A stretch of 39,119 bases of DNA from an uncultured Olsenella sp. (lineage in GTDB: Bacteria; Actinomycetota; Coriobacteriia; Coriobacteriales; Atopobiaceae): contig URLM01000013.1 of the NCBI GenBank assembly GCA_900548775.1, positions 1 through 39,119 on the forward strand. Reading direction: 5' to 3'. Under the pieces are notes generated by a model. It did not search any database. It saw nothing but the letters and a program-made list of their open reading frames with translations, and was not told the origin of the DNA. This document shows, one piece after another, positions 1-6,824 of this stretch. The translations under genes were made by a program, and so were the position numbers. Positions within the stretch are counted from its first letter, which is position 1. Every line of letters begins with the position of its first letter.

Positions 1-54
1 CGGCCCAGCTGGCCGTCTCATCCGCTACCCACTAGAAACAGCGAAGAGCCCAAA
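1..54 (-). mobile_element. IS end (ISL3-like terminal repeat), left contig edge
   Basis: This 54-bp segment is repeated exactly, in inverted orientation, at 39066-39119. Read outward on the minus strand it gives GGGCTCTTCGCTG and continues to the contig edge. Ends starting GGCTCTT are typical of ISL3-family elements (family knowledge). The bases just inside the two copies differ, so they are two separate insertions and not one element with a target duplication. No transposase is present; the IS body lies outside the window. The family assignment rests only on the end sequence. Confidence 0.55.
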
Positions 55-187
55 AACGGAGTAGAACGGAGTATGGCAAAGCAGCTGGGGGTCAACTCCC
101 CAAAAAGGGGTATCGGAAGAGACTCCCTCAAGTGCTTTGACCTGCGAATAACGGAGTAAAACGGAGTAGAACGGAGTAAAACGGAGC
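54..187. repeat. Intergenic repeat element with 10-bp ACGGAGTA units
   Basis: Two blocks of tandem 10-bp units (AACGGAGTA plus A or G) at about 54-73 and 150-186 bracket a roughly 75-bp spacer. The spacer holds two small inverted repeats, GGGGTCAACTCCCC and CCCCAAAAAGGGG. Both strands can be read as short meaningless ORFs, so I treat it as a noncoding repeat. It lies directly against the IS end. It could be a dispersed palindromic repeat of the genome; only one copy is in this window. Confidence 0.5.
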
Positions 188-307
188 GAGCAGGGAGCTG
201 GAGCCGCCTGCATGAGTTCTAGCCCATCAATAGCCGCAATTGACGTTGCCCCCGCCACTCGTTGTCAGAGCATACGGCACAGGTGTCCTACAGCCAGAGC
301 GTGCCTC

Positions 308-478
308 CTACCGCGCGCCGGCGTACTTCCTGAGCTCATCGCGCACGATTTGGTCCATGGTCTCCCGACTGAAGACCTGGTCGACTTGCTCGGCTGCAAC
401 TGACCTGTCGGCGAAGGCATCGAATATCCGCCGCTTGTTCGCCAGGATCTGCATGATTCGCTCGTCGATGGTATCCGT
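308..478 (-). pseudogene. SNF2-type DEAD/DEAH helicase, C-terminal remnant
   Basis: The last ~57 codons read like the extreme C-terminus of a SNF2-family helicase: a DTIDERIMQIL stretch, then a KRRIFDAFADRS stretch and a basic tail ending in a stop at 308-310. In SNF2 helicases this follows motif VI and the 'RLL..DTIDERI' segment. Everything upstream is missing. Homology stops at about 478, where an oppositely oriented terminase fragment begins almost immediately. A piece of what looks like the same gene, ending in motif V, lies at 4227-4319 on the same strand, so the helicase appears split. Family recognised from motifs only. Confidence 0.6.
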
Positions 479-479
479 G

Positions 480-674
480 TGGCGTCGCGAGCTGGGGCTG
501 CGAGAGATCGCGATTGACCCCGTGCGGAGCCCGCTTGCGTATAAGGAGTTTCGTCTCAAGGAGTTCGAGCGCGACCGCGACGGGTCGTGGGTGTACGAGA
601 TACCGGACGGGAACGACCACAGCATCGACGCGGTGCGCTTCGCCATGATGGACGACGTACTACGTGGGGCATAG
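480..674 (+). pseudogene. Phage terminase large subunit, C-terminal remnant
   Basis: About 65 codons, open to a stop at 672-674, resemble the end of phage terminase large subunits. An IDPVRSPLAYKEFRLKEFE stretch is followed by IPDGNDHSIDAVRFAMMDD. The motif [Y/I]PDGNDHxIDAxRYA is characteristic of the terminase nuclease domain end (family knowledge). There is no start codon context and no upstream ATPase or nuclease domain, so it is a fragment. It lies 15 nt before the convergent NUMOD1-like gene. With the portal remnant at 2155-2625 it keeps the normal phage order of terminase then portal on the plus strand. Confidence 0.65.
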
Positions 675-689
675 GTTCTTCTCGTACGT

Positions 690-1079
690 TTACTCAGCGT
701 ACTCCCAATGATGGCCGCCTGCCATGCATCCCCTCTTCAATGCCTGGCTCAGTGTAGGGGGTTTGACGCCCACCAAATCCGCAGCCCTTTTAATGCTCGA
801 GAACTCTTTGCCCGCCTCGACGCATCTGACGCGCTTCTCGTTGTTCGGACCGCTCGGATGATGCCCTTTGATAATCTCGAGCGCTGCCCCGTCATCGATG
901 TGGAGCGGGGCACATCCATCCACATCGAGCTGGGCAGAGACACATTTCTGCCAGTCGGCAGGGTCGTCGTGGAGCCACCAGAAGCCCCTCCCACGCAGGC
1001 TCATGCCGACATGCACCGGTCTCCCGCATGCGGGACACTTCGACCGGGCCGTCTTATAATGGAGCCAGCTCTGGCGCAT
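690..1079 (-). CDS. Small protein with zinc-binding N-terminus and NUMOD1-like DNA-binding tail
   Basis: A 129-residue protein. The first half has Cys15-x2-Cys18 in CPACGRP and further Cys and His residues, suggesting a zinc-binding fold. Residues about 84-129 fit a NUMOD1-type element: an EFSSIKRAADLVGV helix, then PPTLSQALKRG, then an aromatic GGHHWEYA ending. NUMOD1 modules are helix-turn-helix-like DNA-binding segments found in homing endonucleases and phage proteins. No nuclease domain is visible. It starts 9 nt after the mrr-like stop with a GCGAGG ribosome site, so the two are probably one transcript. It may be a DNA-binding partner of the Mrr nuclease or a homing-nuclease remnant; function not established. 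Confidence 0.6.
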   Translation of the reverse strand: MRQSWLHYKTARSKCPACGRPVHVGMSLRGRGFWWLHDDPADWQKCVSAQLDVDGCAPLHIDDGAALEIIKGHHPSGPNNEKRVRCVEAGKEFSSIKRAADLVGVKPPTLSQALKRGCMAGGHHWEYAE

Positions 1080-1088
1080 AAGCCTCGC

Positions 1089-2051
1089 CTAGCCTTCGAA
1101 GAAGTCCGTGTCGACGGACTTTATTACGTAGGTCTTCTCCTCCGTCACGCCAACGTTGTAGTCAATCATGAGATGCGCGAGGGTCACGCCGTCAACGAGA
1201 GCGATGCGCTGGCCAGAGACCGTCTCCACATACTTACGGGCGCCCTCGCTGAATCGGGCCGTGGTGATGAAGAGTCCCTTGTTCGCGTGCTGTCCGTTGA
1301 GCGCTCCGGAGAACTTCTGCACCTCGGGCTTGGTAACCGTTGTGTCCTTGTCCCATCGCTTGGCCTGGAAGTAAACGTTGTCGAAGCCCAGGCGGTCCTC
1401 CTTGACGATGCCGTCTATGCCCCCGTCGTTGCTCTTTGGCGTGACTGTGGTCGGCTCGTCCAGCGACTGCCCGTAGCCCATGGCCACGAGCAGCTTGGCC
1501 ACCAGGAACTCGAAGTCGTAATCGTCCATAGACGCAATGACCTGAAGGAGATCCTCCGCGAGAACGTCACGCATCTCTTTTGCCGCTTTCTCCATTATCT
1601 CCGGCGGTGTCAGCTGCTCGCTTTCTTCGGTGGACTTGGGCATAGGCTGTCTGTCGCCTCCACCGTGCTTCCCCCCGTAATACTCGGAAAAAGTAGGGAA
1701 GACGAGAAGGTCTTCCACACCAAAGCCTTCGGGATGCTCGGCCTGGAATGCGCGTCCCGCGTCTGTAGCCCTGTATGTGCCCCTCTTTGCCCTGTATGTG
1801 CCCCTCTTTCCCCCATGCTGGTAACCGAAATCGATGAGGCCGGCATGCTTGAGGTACTGTCTCGCCCAATTGGCGTTGTTCTTGTACAGGTTTGAGTTTC
1901 CCGAGGGGGTACGCTCAGCCCGCTCTTCGGCGTTGAGGTCAAAGACCTCTATCGTCTCCGCATCAAGCTCTTTCGAGCTCACGTACTTGTCGCACTTGTT
2001 TAGGACAGCGAGCGTGGGAGGCATGATCTCCTCGTATGTGGGGACTGCCAT
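1089..2051 (-). CDS. mrr: Mrr-type restriction endonuclease
   Basis: A 320-residue Mrr-like protein, expected to cut modified DNA as a type IV restriction enzyme. Residues 1-105 form the Mrr N-terminal winged helix (opening MAVPTYEEIM). Residues about 165-310 form the Mrr catalytic domain of the PD-(D/E)xK fold: a YDFEFLVAKLL helix, then GGIDG with Asp213, then VYFQAKRW with Gln229/Lys231 as the variant catalytic core, and a GLFITTARFSEGA segment. The start at 2051 was chosen because the N-terminal domain begins there; the frame is open about 30 codons further upstream. Residues 82-88 and 89-95 are a perfect tandem 7-residue duplication in the wing. It is followed by the NUMOD1-like gene. The pair sits between terminase and portal remnants, suggesting a phage-borne accessory cassette. 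Confidence 0.85.
   Translation of the reverse strand: MAVPTYEEIMPPTLAVLNKCDKYVSSKELDAETIEVFDLNAEERAERTPSGNSNLYKNNANWARQYLKHAGLIDFGYQHGGKRGTYRAKRGTYRATDAGRAFQAEHPEGFGVEDLLVFPTFSEYYGGKHGGGDRQPMPKSTEESEQLTPPEIMEKAAKEMRDVLAEDLLQVIASMDDYDFEFLVAKLLVAMGYGQSLDEPTTVTPKSNDGGIDGIVKEDRLGFDNVYFQAKRWDKDTTVTKPEVQKFSGALNGQHANKGLFITTARFSEGARKYVETVSGQRIALVDGVTLAHLMIDYNVGVTEEKTYVIKSVDTDFFEG
1767..1809 (-). repeat. 21-bp in-frame tandem duplication inside mrr
   Basis: On the coding strand the unit GCAAAGAGGGGCACATACAG plus one base occurs twice back to back, giving KRGTYRA twice in the protein. It keeps the frame and adds seven residues to the wing of the N-terminal winged helix. This looks like recent slippage or duplication. 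Confidence 0.85.
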
Positions 2052-2154
2052 TGTGATCTTCTTTCCTATATGGGCCCTGCCTGGGAGGTTAGAGCGCTTG
2101 CGACGCCATCCCATGATTCGTTCAACATTATATGAGCGCATTTGGGGTTCGCAT

Positions 2155-2625
2155 ATGCCTGCAATTCAGAGTGACGCGTACTGGGTTCCGGAGTGCGTGA
2201 GGGCATACCTGCGCAGCGCGAGATACAGCACGCGGGCGCTGGAGGACATAGAGCCGCACGTCCGCGAATGGAACTCCTGGATGCGAGCCATCGGAGAATT
2301 TTGTAATCGCGGAGCTGCGCCTGCCTTGCGCTCCCTGGCGCGAGGCAAAGCATTCAGGCTCGCCCCGCTGGTCTTGGCCGGACTCGTGCCTGGACATGAA
2401 CTACTTCGACCAGGACAGCGTAAGGTACTCAAACGGAGCGACGCGACAAGCTCTGACAACGGCGCTCGCACTTCCATTGGCGTCATGCTGCCCAATGAGA
2501 CTAGCGTGAGCATCATATTCGTCAACTCAATCGCGCGGGACACGACCGCCGAAAAGTGGCTGCATATGGAAGAGACCGCAGCGGGGCTAATTACGTATTG
2601 GCTCCACTCGCCAGCATGGGACAAC
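2155..2625 (+). pseudogene. Phage portal protein (SPP1 Gp6/A118-like), decayed copy 1
   Basis: A plus-strand stretch starting at an ATG at 2155 resembles a portal N-terminus (HVREWNSWMRAIGEF, like the 'xxIxEWxxWY' opening). It then jumps to the C-terminal half. Segments matching the better-preserved remnant at 22221-22848 follow in order: APALR..GKAFRLA, then an ACTACTTCGACC block in another frame, then SSDN, then VSIIF..SIARD..AEK, then AAGLI. The middle is deleted, and frameshifts occur near 2380 and 2450. Portal proteins form the DNA entry ring of phage heads. This copy cannot be functional. Confidence 0.65.
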
Positions 2626-2631
2626 CGGACG

Positions 2632-3216
2632 TCAACCGCGGCGCGCGAGCGTGGCCATGTCCTCGGGGCTCACAAGCCATTGCTTCAAAGGGTGAGAATA
2701 CGTAACGTCATCCCGGTCGAAAATCGCAAGGGACGTCTCCGAGAGCTCGGTACGATACCAGTTCCCGAAGGATTTCGAGGGGTTGTCGAATACCTCTCTG
2801 CGCATGATGCGGGGCGTGAGGAGTGGGTTGCCACAGGCGTACTCGGCATCAAAGAACTCGTAGTCGGGCACCTCTCCCCGGTCGGTCTTCTCCGTAAGGA
2901 ACTCGTCAACCTCGTCAAAGAAGAGCACCTCGTTGTAGAGCACGCCACGGTGGACATCGGGTCCAACGGGTGGCGTACCCCCAAAGGCTCTTCTCATGTA
3001 GCGCGTAACGTATTTGCGGCCGTCATCGAAAATGATGAGCCGGTCGCACTCCTTGCAGTGCCAAACTTCCGATTTCTCGCCGGCGCGGCACTCGAGGCCG
3101 AAGAACGCCTGGCTATCGGCCATCTCGTCCATGAGCGAGTCCGCCACAAAGAGCCACACGCTGTCGAGGTCGTTCTGACGAACGTCGTTGCCACAGGGGC
3201 ATCCTATGCGCGACAT
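2632..3216 (-). CDS. Uncharacterised protein with Cys-rich zinc-ribbon-like N-terminus
   Basis: A protein of 194 residues from the ATG at 3216, preceded by a strong GAGGGGAGGAAG ribosome site; an in-frame start eight codons upstream is less likely. The N-terminal third has a CPCG pair near residue 6 and a CKEC pair around residue 60, separated by an acidic and aromatic segment. This suggests a treble-clef or zinc-ribbon fold. The rest is acidic with no recognised motif. It is divergently arranged with the gene at 3295, leaving about 78 bp between the starts for both promoters. I do not recognise the family. Confidence 0.6.
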   Translation of the reverse strand: MSRIGCPCGNDVRQNDLDSVWLFVADSLMDEMADSQAFFGLECRAGEKSEVWHCKECDRLIIFDDGRKYVTRYMRRAFGGTPPVGPDVHRGVLYNEVLFFDEVDEFLTEKTDRGEVPDYEFFDAEYACGNPLLTPRIMRREVFDNPSKSFGNWYRTELSETSLAIFDRDDVTYSHPLKQWLVSPEDMATLARRG

Positions 3217-3294
3217 CGCATCTTCCTCCCCTCGCCTCACGTATCAACAGTGCATTCTACCAGCCTCTTTCCCCACACCGGGGCCAATGAGAGA

Positions 3295-4164
3295 ATGTGG
3301 ATGGATGACGCACCGAAACGAACGGGGGCGAGAGGGACGGGCCAGTACTACATCTGGGCAAACCCGGACAAGCGTGAGTACATAGACGACGAGCCGTTCG
3401 GGGACTCCGACTTCACACTGGGGTGCTCCACAGCGGTCGCGCAGCCGATGACAGACGCAGCGTGCACGATGATTGCGGGTCCTTGGCATGGCGACACGGT
3501 CATCTACGTCGGCGACTACTGGACCGAAGACTCCTTCGACGACGAGCGCTCGCGCAGGCTGCTCGCGAAGTTCGACGGCTATCCTTACGAGGACATACTA
3601 AGCCGCTTCGAGAATGTGACGGGGCACTTCGATGAGGCCAAAGGCCACAGGTACAGCGATTACCTCCATTCCGAGCAGCGAGGCAACATATTCGACGAGG
3701 CATATACCGGACCATTCGACCTGCGCGTGCAGAACTGGCGCTACGCGCTGAACCGCACGAGACGCGAATTCGTGGACAGAAGGCAGGGGCCAATCTCCAG
3801 TGTGTACCGCTGGCACGGGAGATACGAGTTCGGGCGCATCGACCCCACCGTACTTCTCTACGCGATGGGGCCAGTCGATGACGAATGGGGTGGCAGGTGG
3901 TGCAGCGATCTGGTGGACATGAGTGACAACGCGCCCGAGCAGGACTACCGCGACGTAACCGAGGAAGCTTCTGCGAGCTGGCTGCTGAGACCCACAATCA
4001 CGGCAGATGACAACATAGTGAGACGAGCGCTCGCGAGCGACGAGTTCTATGCCGCGTTTGCCGCACGAGGCTCAGACGACCAGTTGGAGGACGGCAGGGA
4101 CATTCCTGGGGCTCTTGAGGTTTTGGCGACGCTGCTCGGGACGAACCATACTAGCCTCTGGTGA
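3295..4164 (+). CDS. Uncharacterised acidic protein
   Basis: A 289-residue protein starting at the ATG at 3295, or at the in-frame ATG at 3301. The sequence is rich in Asp, Glu, Tyr and Trp, with an early QYYIWANPDKREYIDDEP segment and a WHGDTVIYVGDYW segment. This looks like a genuine soluble globular protein rather than a shadow of another frame. There is no signal peptide, membrane segment or known catalytic motif. It faces away from the Cys-rich protein gene at 2632-3216. Its setting among phage and defence remnants suggests an accessory gene. Function unknown. Confidence 0.6.
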   Translation: MWMDDAPKRTGARGTGQYYIWANPDKREYIDDEPFGDSDFTLGCSTAVAQPMTDAACTMIAGPWHGDTVIYVGDYWTEDSFDDERSRRLLAKFDGYPYEDILSRFENVTGHFDEAKGHRYSDYLHSEQRGNIFDEAYTGPFDLRVQNWRYALNRTRREFVDRRQGPISSVYRWHGRYEFGRIDPTVLLYAMGPVDDEWGGRWCSDLVDMSDNAPEQDYRDVTEEASASWLLRPTITADDNIVRRALASDEFYAAFAARGSDDQLEDGRDIPGALEVLATLLGTNHTSLW

Positions 4165-4226
4165 CGTTGCGACGCGCCTGGGGGTACAGCTTGGAAGAGC
4201 GGGAATGAGGGGGAGATGGCCTGGTC

Positions 4227-4319
4227 CTAGTTCAACGGCTTGAACTGCGGCTCGCAGAGGATGACCACGCTGACTGCCTGGATGTTGAGCCCCGGCCCCT
4301 CAGCATTGATCTGAGCCAT
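4227..4319 (-). pseudogene. SNF2-type helicase, motif V fragment
   Basis: On the minus strand an open run ending in a TAG at 4227-4229 contains GPGLNIQAVSVVILCEPQFK. This is the motif V region of SNF2 helicases ('GGVGLNIQAASVVILCEPQ'). Motif VI should follow, but a stop interrupts. The next expected segment (DTIDERI) is found at 308-478, same strand, about 3.7 kb downstream. It is best read as the upstream half of the same broken helicase. Confidence 0.65.
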
Positions 4320-4510
4320 CGCCGTCGGCGGATGATGCTCTCTCCATTTCCGTCGACCTGGGGATTAGCAATGGTCTCAGAACAGAGTACGATACGGTTA
4401 CAGCAAAGCCGACTTGAGTGGATCAAAGCTGGGTCCCCGAATGGGGGTAGGCCTTCGGGCTTAGAATTCCCTTGCTCCTGGGGTCGGCTTTCCTGCTGTC
4501 TATTGGGCCT

Positions 4511-4690
4511 TTAATCAGTCTTTCCTCTCCTTACAAGCTCAGCGTAAATCGAATCGATGGCGTGCTCCGGGTCGCGCAGCGTCTCGTGCAGCGTGAGGTC
4601 CACGCCTGCTGGAAGTAGTACATATACTTGTCCACCGGGTCGGTAAGCGACTTCACAATGCTCGCAGAGAACCCCTATCGCAGGGCGCCT
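4511..4690 (-). pseudogene. Unrecognised gene tail downstream of brxL
   Basis: Just after the brxL stop, the minus strand carries an open run of roughly 50 codons ending TAA at 4511-4513. It contains LLPAGVDLTLHETLRDPEH and IDSIYAELVRRGK. A second frame over its start also looks coding (VKSLTDPVDKYMYY), which suggests a frameshifted C-terminal fragment. It probably belonged to a gene following brxL and was lost to rearrangement. From 4330 to 4510 I see nothing recognisable. Confidence 0.35.
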
Positions 4691-4693
4691 CGA

Positions 4694-6823
4694 CTACTTC
4701 CTGAGGTAGGTAATTCCAAACTCCTTGACCTTGCGCACCTCGGGAACGTTTGCCTCGACTGCAAACGCGTTGCCGGCATCGAAGTACTGCCAGATGTCCA
4801 GGCCGCGACCAAGCAAGATCTCCCACGTGTCGTTGATAACCATCTTGCGGTCGTGAATCGTCCGGGACTCGTCGTAGTCATAGGTGAACGAGAGACCCAG
4901 CGGGCTCATGGCCTCGGCAATCTGCTGCAGGTATTCGTCCTGCTTGGAACCAAAGAACTCGTCGTCCCTTACCGTGGTGAGATGGACCGAGACCTCCGGA
5001 ACGGAATAATCGAAGTGCGAGAGGATAACCTCAAGCACCTCCATAAGGTTGCGACACTGGTAGAACTTGCGAATGTAGGGGTCGATAATCTCTACCTTCT
5101 GCACGCCATCGAGATAGGGCCCAAAGAGCCTCTCGTAGGACAAACCGCGCTGGTTCTCGCGATACTCCCTATGCCCAATAAACGGTTCCGATGAAATCTG
5201 CGCTTGCTCGGCAAGCTTCGGCTCGGGCGCGTCAGGAGTAGGCTCCTGGGTTGCCACGGACTCGTCAACCACGCTTGGAGCTGCAGACGCCGGAGTCGGC
5301 GTCGCCGTCAAATCAGTAGCGGAGCGGTCCTCTTCATCCAGCGGCACCTTGTCGCGGGAGTGGTACGTCCTCGGAAAGTTGACCTCCTCCAGCGTCGTAA
5401 CCTCATGCCATGCGCCGCCCTTCTGCCTAAAGCGGAAGTGCGTGCGGGCAAACGTCTCGTCAATACGGTAAATCTGGTCCTTCACGCGTTTGCGCAGCTC
5501 CATCGCAAACTCGAGAATGCGCTCCTCCTCCTCGACAGTGGCATCCTTGCCGGGGAAGATGATCTTCATGAGGCCAGAGTAGGTCTTGAGCACGCCGTCG
5601 CGGTCACGGGTGGAGAGGTCGTCGGAGAGCTCGAACCGCTCTCGATAGAGTCCCGAATAGTCGAGCGCGCGCAGCGAGCGCAGCGCCTCGGCCAGGTAGT
5701 CCACGATGAAGCCATAGTCGGAGCTGAACATGTCGCCGCGGATGATGTCGACCTCCCAACCAGGGATGTAGGCGTGGATGCGGTCGATGAAGGCCGAATC
5801 ATGGTAGACAACGGGCAGGTCCTCAAAGAGGTCAGTCTGGTTGATCATGTAGCTCACGTCGTGGCTCGTGTTGCCCACAAACACGAGCGACGCCTCGGCC
5901 GTGACCTGCTCGATGCCGCGGGAGAAGCTCTTGTTGGCCATGTAGTTCTTCAGGATGTCCACAATGTCTGGCTTGGGGCGCTTGTTCTTGCCGGCGAACT
6001 CGTCGAAGGCCACACAGTCCCAGTAGCCCACAAGGCCAATCTTGCCCGTGGAGTTGTTCACAAAGAGCTTGGCCGGCGTGACCTCACCACCCGAGATGAG
6101 AATCCCGTGCGGGGAGAACTCGCTGTACACATGCGACTTGCCCGTACCCTTGGGTCCCAGCTCAACTAGGTTGTAGTTGCGCTCGCAGAACGGAATGAGG
6201 CGCGTGAGCTGGAAGAGCTTGGCGCGCTCACCGAGCTGCGCAGGATCGAGCCCAATGGATCGGATGAGGGCATCGATCCACTCCTGCGTTGTGAACTGCT
6301 TTCGCCCCTCGATGTGCGCATCGAGATCAAAGCCCGCCATCTGGATGGGCTTGAGCATCGTGAGAAGGAAAGGCGACTCATCCTTGGCTTCGTTGGCCGA
6401 GTACGAAAGATCGGCTATGCACCACACCCCGCTCACGAGCAGGCGGCGGTTCTTCTTGACCGTCGCGCTGTCAACCAGCACGTGAGTGACGCCGAGGTTC
6501 TCAAACGTAGCCTCGTAGGAGTCTCTCTTGGTGTTGAGCTCGACTGAGACCTTGTCAATGATGCGCTGGTAACCGGTCTGCTTGATGTCGCTTCGAACGG
6601 CCCCCGCCTCTGCGCGCTGGACGTAATGCTTGGCGAGAATGTCGCGCACTCGTTCCACGCCGATATCAATCATTGCGTCATCGTCGGTGGCGCAGTTCTG
6701 GCCCAGCAGGTACTCGAGCACGTAGCTTGGCACGGCCGCGTTGCCACGCACGAGCTTCACAAGATCCTTTCGCACAACAAAGCCTGGGAAAGCGTCGTTG
6801 AGCTTCCTGTCGAGATCGTCCAT
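4694..6823 (-). CDS. brxL: BREX protein BrxL with MIT_C-like C-terminus
   Basis: A 709-residue AAA+ protein of the BREX phage-defence system. Residues 1-215 form the N-terminal part. Walker A is GPKGTGKS (223-230) and Walker B is DCVAFDEF (269-276), with a VFVGNTS sensor-like stretch at about 314-320. A proline- and glutamate-rich linker at about 500-555 precedes residues 561-709. These match an MIT_C (MITD1 C-terminal, phospholipase D-like) domain: SYERLFGPYLDG, IIDPYIR, IHDR, LGRGLDIW. Classical BrxL has a Lon-like C-terminal domain; none is evident here. BrxL forms ring assemblies on DNA and is required for defence in some BREX systems. The start ATG is 1 nt after the preceding stop, with AAGGTGAAG as ribosome site. 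It is the last intact gene of the operon. Confidence 0.9.
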   Translation of the reverse strand: MDDLDRKLNDAFPGFVVRKDLVKLVRGNAAVPSYVLEYLLGQNCATDDDAMIDIGVERVRDILAKHYVQRAEAGAVRSDIKQTGYQRIIDKVSVELNTKRDSYEATFENLGVTHVLVDSATVKKNRRLLVSGVWCIADLSYSANEAKDESPFLLTMLKPIQMAGFDLDAHIEGRKQFTTQEWIDALIRSIGLDPAQLGERAKLFQLTRLIPFCERNYNLVELGPKGTGKSHVYSEFSPHGILISGGEVTPAKLFVNNSTGKIGLVGYWDCVAFDEFAGKNKRPKPDIVDILKNYMANKSFSRGIEQVTAEASLVFVGNTSHDVSYMINQTDLFEDLPVVYHDSAFIDRIHAYIPGWEVDIIRGDMFSSDYGFIVDYLAEALRSLRALDYSGLYRERFELSDDLSTRDRDGVLKTYSGLMKIIFPGKDATVEEEERILEFAMELRKRVKDQIYRIDETFARTHFRFRQKGGAWHEVTTLEEVNFPRTYHSRDKVPLDEEDRSATDLTATPTPASAAPSVVDESVATQEPTPDAPEPKLAEQAQISSEPFIGHREYRENQRGLSYERLFGPYLDGVQKVEIIDPYIRKFYQCRNLMEVLEVILSHFDYSVPEVSVHLTTVRDDEFFGSKQDEYLQQIAEAMSPLGLSFTYDYDESRTIHDRKMVINDTWEILLGRGLDIWQYFDAGNAFAVEANVPEVRKVKEFGITYLRK

Positions 6824-6824
6824 G

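Noticed and set aside
708..1895. Plus-strand open frame over mrr and the NUMOD1-like gene
   Set aside because: The minus-strand genes have recognisable domains and ribosome sites; this frame has neither.
1834..3294. One long plus-strand gene from 1834 to 4164
   Set aside because: The first part runs antisense to mrr, then through the portal remnant and antisense to the Cys-rich gene; only 3295-4164 looks like a real gene.
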